DNA from: an uncultured Acetatifactor sp.
GTDB taxonomy: Bacteria > Bacillota > Clostridia > Lachnospirales > Lachnospiraceae
NCBI GenBank assembly: GCA_910585665.1
Contig: CAJUFI010000002.1
Coordinates: forward strand, 76,509 to 140,508
Direction: 5' to 3'
DNA length: 64,000 nt
Part shown: piece after piece, positions 59,593 through 64,000 of the stretch
Layout of the letters: each line of letters starts with the position of its first letter
Numbering within the stretch: position 1 is the first letter of the stretch
Translations under genes and position numbers: made by a program
Notes under the pieces: model-generated
Told to the model about the DNA's origin: nothing
The model's database searches: none
Seen by the model: only the letters and a program-made list of their open reading frames with translations

Positions 59593-59628
59593 AAAAAAGC
59601 CGAAAGCGTCAAAATCACTGCTTCCGGC
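59593..59628 (-). terminator. Terminator of the surface protein gene
   Basis: On the minus strand GCCGGAAGC, a 12-nt loop and GCTTTCGGC form a 9-bp stem followed by TTTTTT. It faces the gene at 59715-64000. Confidence 0.85.
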
Positions 59629-59637
59629 CTGTTCCTG

Positions 59638-59683
59638 TACAGGACAATCCCAATGAGACGTGGATTGTCCTGTATTTCTTTTG
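59638..59683 (+). terminator. Terminator of the small helical protein gene
   Basis: A perfect 13-bp inverted repeat, TACAGGACAATCC and its complement with an 11-nt loop, followed on the plus strand by TTTCTTTTG. Confidence 0.85.
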
Positions 59684-59714
59684 TTAAAAAATCTAAAGAT
59701 TCATTTACTTGCAG

Positions 59715-62700
59715 TTATCTTGCAGACTTACGGTTCTTGCCTGCATTTCTGGCACATACGCCGGCTCCCGCAAGGGCGGCAAACGCGATGAGCCAGTACA
59801 CGTACATCATGTCCTCCTGACCTGTCTTGGGAGACAGCACAGGAGCAGCAGCGTTGGCCGTTGCAATGTCCGCCGTCGTAGTCGTGGTCTCGGGAGTCGT
59901 AGCAGCGGGCGGCGTGCTGGTCTCAGCCTTCTTCGACACTGTTACCTCCACCTGCACCGAACCAACTGTGTGGAACATCTCTATCGTATGCTTCCCAACT
60001 GACAGCGAATCCATATAGGCCTTCGTAAATGTCAGGATTGTGGAACCTTCCTTCAGAGTATAGTTGGCCTTGTCCACTACCTTTCCGTCAACCCTTACTT
60101 CCTTGAATTCTTTCAGAGCGCCGGTAGACTTGATGGTGGCACCGTTTCCGGAACCAATCGTGTAGGAAGTGTCCGTAGCGGCAGTCACCAGTTCAGGCAG
60201 CTTGCCCACCTGGTACTTCACGCGGAAATCCTCCCTGTTTTCATCCGTAATATTGTAGTTGCTTTCTTTCTCAACGGTAGCATGTACTGTTACATATCCG
60301 CCGGGAACCAGTTCAACTTCCGGATCTTCCCATTTCCATCCAGCCGGGAGTTCTATTCCGCTCAACCCATCAGCTCTTGTGGTAACAGACGCGTCCTCCG
60401 CAGTAGGTTTATTGATCGGCACGTCAGACTTTTTAATCTCATACTCTTTTGTTACCGAACCGATATAGTTGCCGATACCAGTCACTGTCAAAGTATAGTT
60501 GCCGGCATCAGTATTGGCAGCTCCCTCTACTACGTAATCAGTTCCTACAGCCAGTGTCATCTTCTCATCTGCCACTGCCACTGCCACGGATTTGACTTCC
60601 TTCGTCTGGGGCTCGGCGTTGTAGGTAAGCTCTGTATCGTCCAGAACGACTTCAGCACCAACGATGCTCCTTCTCTCGATGACCCACTTCATGGTAGCTG
60701 TTTCGCTTCCGTCTACAGTGTAGTTCGGGTTGCTTACAGAAACAATCCTTGCCGTGTATTCACCTGCATTCACGCCCTTGGTATCCAAAGATGAAGCAAT
60801 ATCTACCTTGTCTCCAGGTACCACAGAGCTTTCATCCAATGCCACCGTGACTCCATGCTCTTTTCCGTCATAGGTATATTTGGTATCTCCGCTCCATTTG
60901 AAGGCCAGTTTCTTAGGCTCGATAATGAGTGTTTTGCTTCTGGTTGCATCGGATACTGCATAGTTCGCATTGTTCACGTCTGCGACAGCGTTGTACCTTC
61001 CGGCAGAGGTTCCTTTGTTGTCGGTGCAGGCAACCTTCACGTCATCGTTGTTCACAATGCTACTCGCATCAGCAATATCAGCTGTAATCACATGCTCTGT
61101 ACCGTCATAAGTCACCTTGTCTGCACCCTGCCATTTTACATCAATGACACGTTTTGCAACAGTGAGTTTTCCGGGCTTGTAGGTGATTTCGTAGTTGCTG
61201 CTGGACAGACCGCTGACTGTCATCTCGTATTCCCCTGCCTTGCTGTAAGTGGCATAGCCGCCGTAGCTGTAGTTCAGGGTACCGCTCAGGGAAGCTTCGC
61301 TATCTCCGTTCTTGAATCCGTCATAGGTCACACCGTTGTTGGACGGTGCGTCTCCGTAAGTGATACCATGGTGGTTGACCGTTACAGTCAAAGGTGCTTT
61401 CCTTACGTTCACTGTCCCTTCGCAGACCGTGATACTCCGGAAAGTCGTTCCGGAAATCGTTCCGCTGTACTGCACGCGGTACGTCACGCTTCCCGCCTGT
61501 CCGATTGCTCCGGATACGTTCAGCGTGAAGTGGGAGGCATCTGTGTCCTGACCGTCCTTGAATTTAGCTACCAGGCCGGAATTGATGGACAGCACCTGCT
61601 CCCAGGCATCTCCGTAGACAGGTGACTTCTTCACTGCCACGGTGTTCGCCGCAGTCGCTGCTACATTGTTTATCGTGAATGAGATATTCACGATGGTAAA
61701 GCTGATTGTTCCCGCTTCGGGATCTTTGTAATTCTGGCTGTCAGGCTTGAATGTATAGGAAATGGTGCCTGTGGCTCCCTCTCCCAGCTGGCTCAACCTG
61801 CTCACCAGTTCCGCATCGCTGTATGATGTACCGTCGTATGTATAGGAGACGGTACCGCTGACTGCGTTTCCGTTTTTGTCCGCGAAAGAAGGGGCTTCAA
61901 ATTTCCCATCGCCCTTAGCTACGCTCTGGTTCTTATTGGTCTTGTCGCTGAGTGTGGCCTGAGTGACGGTCAGGGTGCCTTTGGCATATGTGATGCTGTA
62001 ATTCCCTGTCACGTCCTTGCCGTCTCTCGTGATTTTAGCATTATTTACTGTGATATCGTAGGTGCCTACATTCACATAGCTGCCCGCCACGGAAATCTCG
62101 GAGCTAGTCAGCTTATCGCTTCCCAGCAGCTTATCCGCACTCGCCTTGGTCACATCCGCAGAAACGGAATCTCCTGATTCAATGGTCTGGTTCACCGCGG
62201 TTATAATCAGCGGAGCACTTGTGATTGTCAGTGTCAAAGTGTTAGAACTCTCGCCGGCAGAGTAAGTATTCCCTCCAGCAACTTTAGCCTTGACCTCATA
62301 GGTTCCCACATCTATTGGCAGACCATCCGTAAAAGCGCCTGTATTACCGATTCGATAGGAATAGGTGATAACAGGATTAGGATCAAGCGCAGCTCCGCCC
62401 TCTAATGTTACTGTAGGAACCAAAATATCTGCCTTAGCACCGCTATAGACAACACTCTGCGTATTCGAAGCAAATGTGACTGTCGGTGTCGGCTTGGGCA
62501 TATATGCAGTCGGGCTCAGCTCAGGACCATTTACAAAACTCAGACCGGATGAAGAAGCACGATTCTGCATAACATGAGAAGCCTGAAAAGCTTCCCCTTC
62601 AATTACTGTCTCGGCCCCAACCAGAAGCCAGTCCCGATTCTCATTGCCGGATATCGCTCCACCACTGCCACCTGTCGGATCGTCCCATGTAACATCCGCA

Positions 62701-64000
62701 GCATACCATACACCGTCAACTGCTACACTGTTCCACATATGGGCTCCACCACCGCCAAGACCATCCACAAGCACACAAGGAATTTCCTCATTGTCACACA
62801 GAACCTTGAACGCACGCGCATAGCCCTCACAGACAGGACCTTCTGTACCCGTACTGCCCTTCAGAGCGCTGAGACACTCCCATGCCATATGATTGGTGGT
62901 ATCCAAACTCCCATTCGATGAAATGATTGTATTGTATTCATTGTGGCCTGTAAGCCAGTCATTGAAACCCGCGATTTTTTCATACACATTCTGCCCTGAA
63001 ACAGATGCGCAAATATCCTGAATTTGACTGTCACGGACACTGATGCTGTTAATTATCTGGGATTGGCTCCATCCGCTCTTACGGATTTTGCTGAAATCTA
63101 CATAGAAAGTCGCCTCACAGATGCTTCCTCCAGTACGATATGAAGCGGCGACCTCACTTATCCCTGTCAGCCAGAACACTTCCGGATAATCCCTGTCAAA
63201 TGCGTCATAGACAGCCCGCACATAGCTTGCTACTTCGCTAAATGCTTCTTCTCTCTCTTTTTCATTGGCATAATTTTTAGTGAAAAGAACTTTTCTATTA
63301 TTATTTTGAAATAATTCATCATTTATGAAGACATCGCCCACTCCATCAGCATCGCTTGCTTCTGCCATGAAATTATAGAGTTCCATGACATAATCATAAC
63401 CAGCAGGAATTGCCAGACGGTCAATCCAACGTACATGCCTTCCAGCGGAAATAGAGATGTTTCCAGCAGCGCGGTTAGAGAAAAGCCCCCAGGATAATGC
63501 CGAAGTCTCCGCAGCGTCTATTAATATGCTATCTTCACTGTATTCAACCTTTTCACCTGCATCCAGAGCATCCAGGTTTTTGGCAGCTGCCTCTTTATCA
63601 GAAGTCTCTTCGCCCTCTGCTTCATCTTCGCCGTCCTCGTCTTCCACCTCGTCTCCGTCCGACTCTTCAGAATCATCCGCATCCTCGGCATCGCCAGATT
63701 CATCGGAACCTTCTCCCTCATCGGTCTCTTCGGAAGAATCTGTTCCATCGGCATCCTCGTCCTCGTCTCCGGCTTCGGAACTTCCGGCTGCATCATCACC
63801 GTCAGGCGACTCCTCATTCTCGGTTCCATCGCCGTCCTCAGACGGTGCCTCGTCTCCGGCTTCCTCTCCGTCCTCAGACGGTGCCTCGTCTCCGGCCTCC
63901 TCTCCGTCCTCAGACGGCGCCTCGTCTCCGGCTTCCTCTCCGTCCTCAGACGGCGCCTCGTCTCCGGCTTCCTCTCCGTCCTCAGACGACGCCTCGTCTC
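59715..64000 (-). CDS. Sortase-anchored surface protein with transglutaminase-like and MBG-like domains (partial)
   Basis: The gene runs off the right edge, so its start and signal peptide are missing; 1427 residues are visible. In order: acidic repeats (63834-64000), an acidic linker, a domain with 'GPVCEGYARAFKVLCDN', 'GAHMWNSV' and 'WYAADVTWDDP' (Cys-His-Asp of transglutaminase-like proteins, about 62690-62860), several MBG/YDG-type beta repeats ('VTYDGTEHVITADI', 'YTYDGKEHGVTVALDES'), then 'LSPKTGQ' with a membrane segment and basic tail, a sortase signal. Likely a cell-wall protein for host or matrix interaction. Confidence 0.9.
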   Translation of the reverse strand, partial: DEASSEDGEEAGDEAPSEDGEEAGDEAPSEDGEEAGDEAPSEDGEEAGDEAPSEDGDGTENEESPDGDDAAGSSEAGDEDEDADGTDSSEETDEGEGSDESGDAEDADDSEESDGDEVEDEDGEDEAEGEETSDKEAAAKNLDALDAGEKVEYSEDSILIDAAETSALSWGLFSNRAAGNISISAGRHVRWIDRLAIPAGYDYVMELYNFMAEASDADGVGDVFINDELFQNNNRKVLFTKNYANEKEREEAFSEVASYVRAVYDAFDRDYPEVFWLTGISEVAASYRTGGSICEATFYVDFSKIRKSGWSQSQIINSISVRDSQIQDICASVSGQNVYEKIAGFNDWLTGHNEYNTIISSNGSLDTTNHMAWECLSALKGSTGTEGPVCEGYARAFKVLCDNEEIPCVLVDGLGGGGAHMWNSVAVDGVWYAADVTWDDPTGGSGGAISGNENRDWLLVGAETVIEGEAFQASHVMQNRASSSGLSFVNGPELSPTAYMPKPTPTVTFASNTQSVVYSGAKADILVPTVTLEGGAALDPNPVITYSYRIGNTGAFTDGLPIDVGTYEVKAKVAGGNTYSAGESSNTLTLTITSAPLIITAVNQTIESGDSVSADVTKASADKLLGSDKLTSSEISVAGSYVNVGTYDITVNNAKITRDGKDVTGNYSITYAKGTLTVTQATLSDKTNKNQSVAKGDGKFEAPSFADKNGNAVSGTVSYTYDGTSYSDAELVSRLSQLGEGATGTISYTFKPDSQNYKDPEAGTISFTIVNISFTINNVAATAANTVAVKKSPVYGDAWEQVLSINSGLVAKFKDGQDTDASHFTLNVSGAIGQAGSVTYRVQYSGTISGTTFRSITVCEGTVNVRKAPLTVTVNHHGITYGDAPSNNGVTYDGFKNGDSEASLSGTLNYSYGGYATYSKAGEYEMTVSGLSSSNYEITYKPGKLTVAKRVIDVKWQGADKVTYDGTEHVITADIADASSIVNNDDVKVACTDNKGTSAGRYNAVADVNNANYAVSDATRSKTLIIEPKKLAFKWSGDTKYTYDGKEHGVTVALDESSVVPGDKVDIASSLDTKGVNAGEYTARIVSVSNPNYTVDGSETATMKWVIERRSIVGAEVVLDDTELTYNAEPQTKEVKSVAVAVADEKMTLAVGTDYVVEGAANTDAGNYTLTVTGIGNYIGSVTKEYEIKKSDVPINKPTAEDASVTTRADGLSGIELPAGWKWEDPEVELVPGGYVTVHATVEKESNYNITDENREDFRVKYQVGKLPELVTAATDTSYTIGSGNGATIKSTGALKEFKEVRVDGKVVDKANYTLKEGSTILTFTKAYMDSLSVGKHTIEMFHTVGSVQVEVTVSKKAETSTPPAATTPETTTTTADIATANAAAPVLSPKTGQEDMMYVYWLIAFAALAGAGVCARNAGKNRKSAR
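63834..64000 (-). repeat. 36-bp acidic tandem repeats
   Basis: Four full copies and a partial fifth of a 36-bp unit start at 63834, 63870, 63906, 63942 and 63978, coding for GEEAGDEAPSED. Copies differ by only a few bases, mainly silent. They continue beyond the window. Such spacers lift the folded domains from the cell surface. Confidence 0.9.

Noticed and set aside
63834..64000. Regular 36-bp repeats as a CRISPR array
   Set aside because: Copies are contiguous without unique spacers and code for an acidic peptide within a long reading frame.

Overview
The window looks like chromosome of a Gram-positive anaerobe of the Lachnospiraceae/Clostridia type. Pointers are strong AGGAGG ribosome binding sites, PBSX/XkdF-like phage morphogenesis genes, a GGGtGRT-protein/NifU-like pair, a DUF1015 protein, and a sortase-anchored surface protein. 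Species cannot be named from the sequence alone.

Bases 1 to about 43,580 are one nearly complete tailed-phage prophage of contractile-tail (myovirus) type; its left end lies outside the window. Read in its main transcription direction (right to left) it has: an integrase at the right edge (42299-43429, + strand) with a repressor operon (40965-42285, + strand); a divergent control region (40730-40964) with a strong leftward promoter and four copies of a 14-bp operator-like dyad; early genes (XRE regulators, a SleB-type hydrolase plus small membrane protein, RecT and a PD-(D/E)XK nuclease, DnaD- and DnaC-like replication proteins, RusA, DUF1351, a radical-SAM-like Gp37/Gp68 protein); a late-regulator-like gene (29406-29990); a leader region with a good promoter and two tandem intrinsic terminators (28431-28533) lying in front of the late genes; a putative DNA-modification set (DUF488, methyltransferase/acyltransferase-like fusion, ParB-like); packaging, portal and capsid genes; sheath, tube, frameshifted tail chaperone, tape measure and baseplate genes; and finally tail-fibre genes that end in a diversity-generating retroelement (DGR).

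The DGR is the clearest special system. A 128-bp template repeat (244-371) and a 128-bp variable repeat (970-1097), the latter at the 3' end of a tail protein gene, differ at 19 positions. All 19 are A in the template on the coding strand; none of the other 98 positions differ. An Avd-like accessory gene (414-887) lies between them, and a 7-bp hairpin follows the variable repeat. The reverse transcriptase gene is expected just beyond base 1 and is not in the window.

Bases 43,658-64,000 are host chromosome: GGGtGRT protein and iron-sulfur scaffold protein, a left-handed beta-helix protein, DNA topoisomerase III with a glycine-rich insertion, aspartate-semialdehyde dehydrogenase and argininosuccinate lyase (amino-acid synthesis), an SsuBC-like ABC transporter pair, tRNA-Thr(CGT), a MscS channel, glycogen branching enzyme with a long charged tail, a DUF1015 protein, and a large sortase-anchored protein with a transglutaminase-like domain, MBG-like repeats and 36-bp acidic repeats, cut by the right edge.
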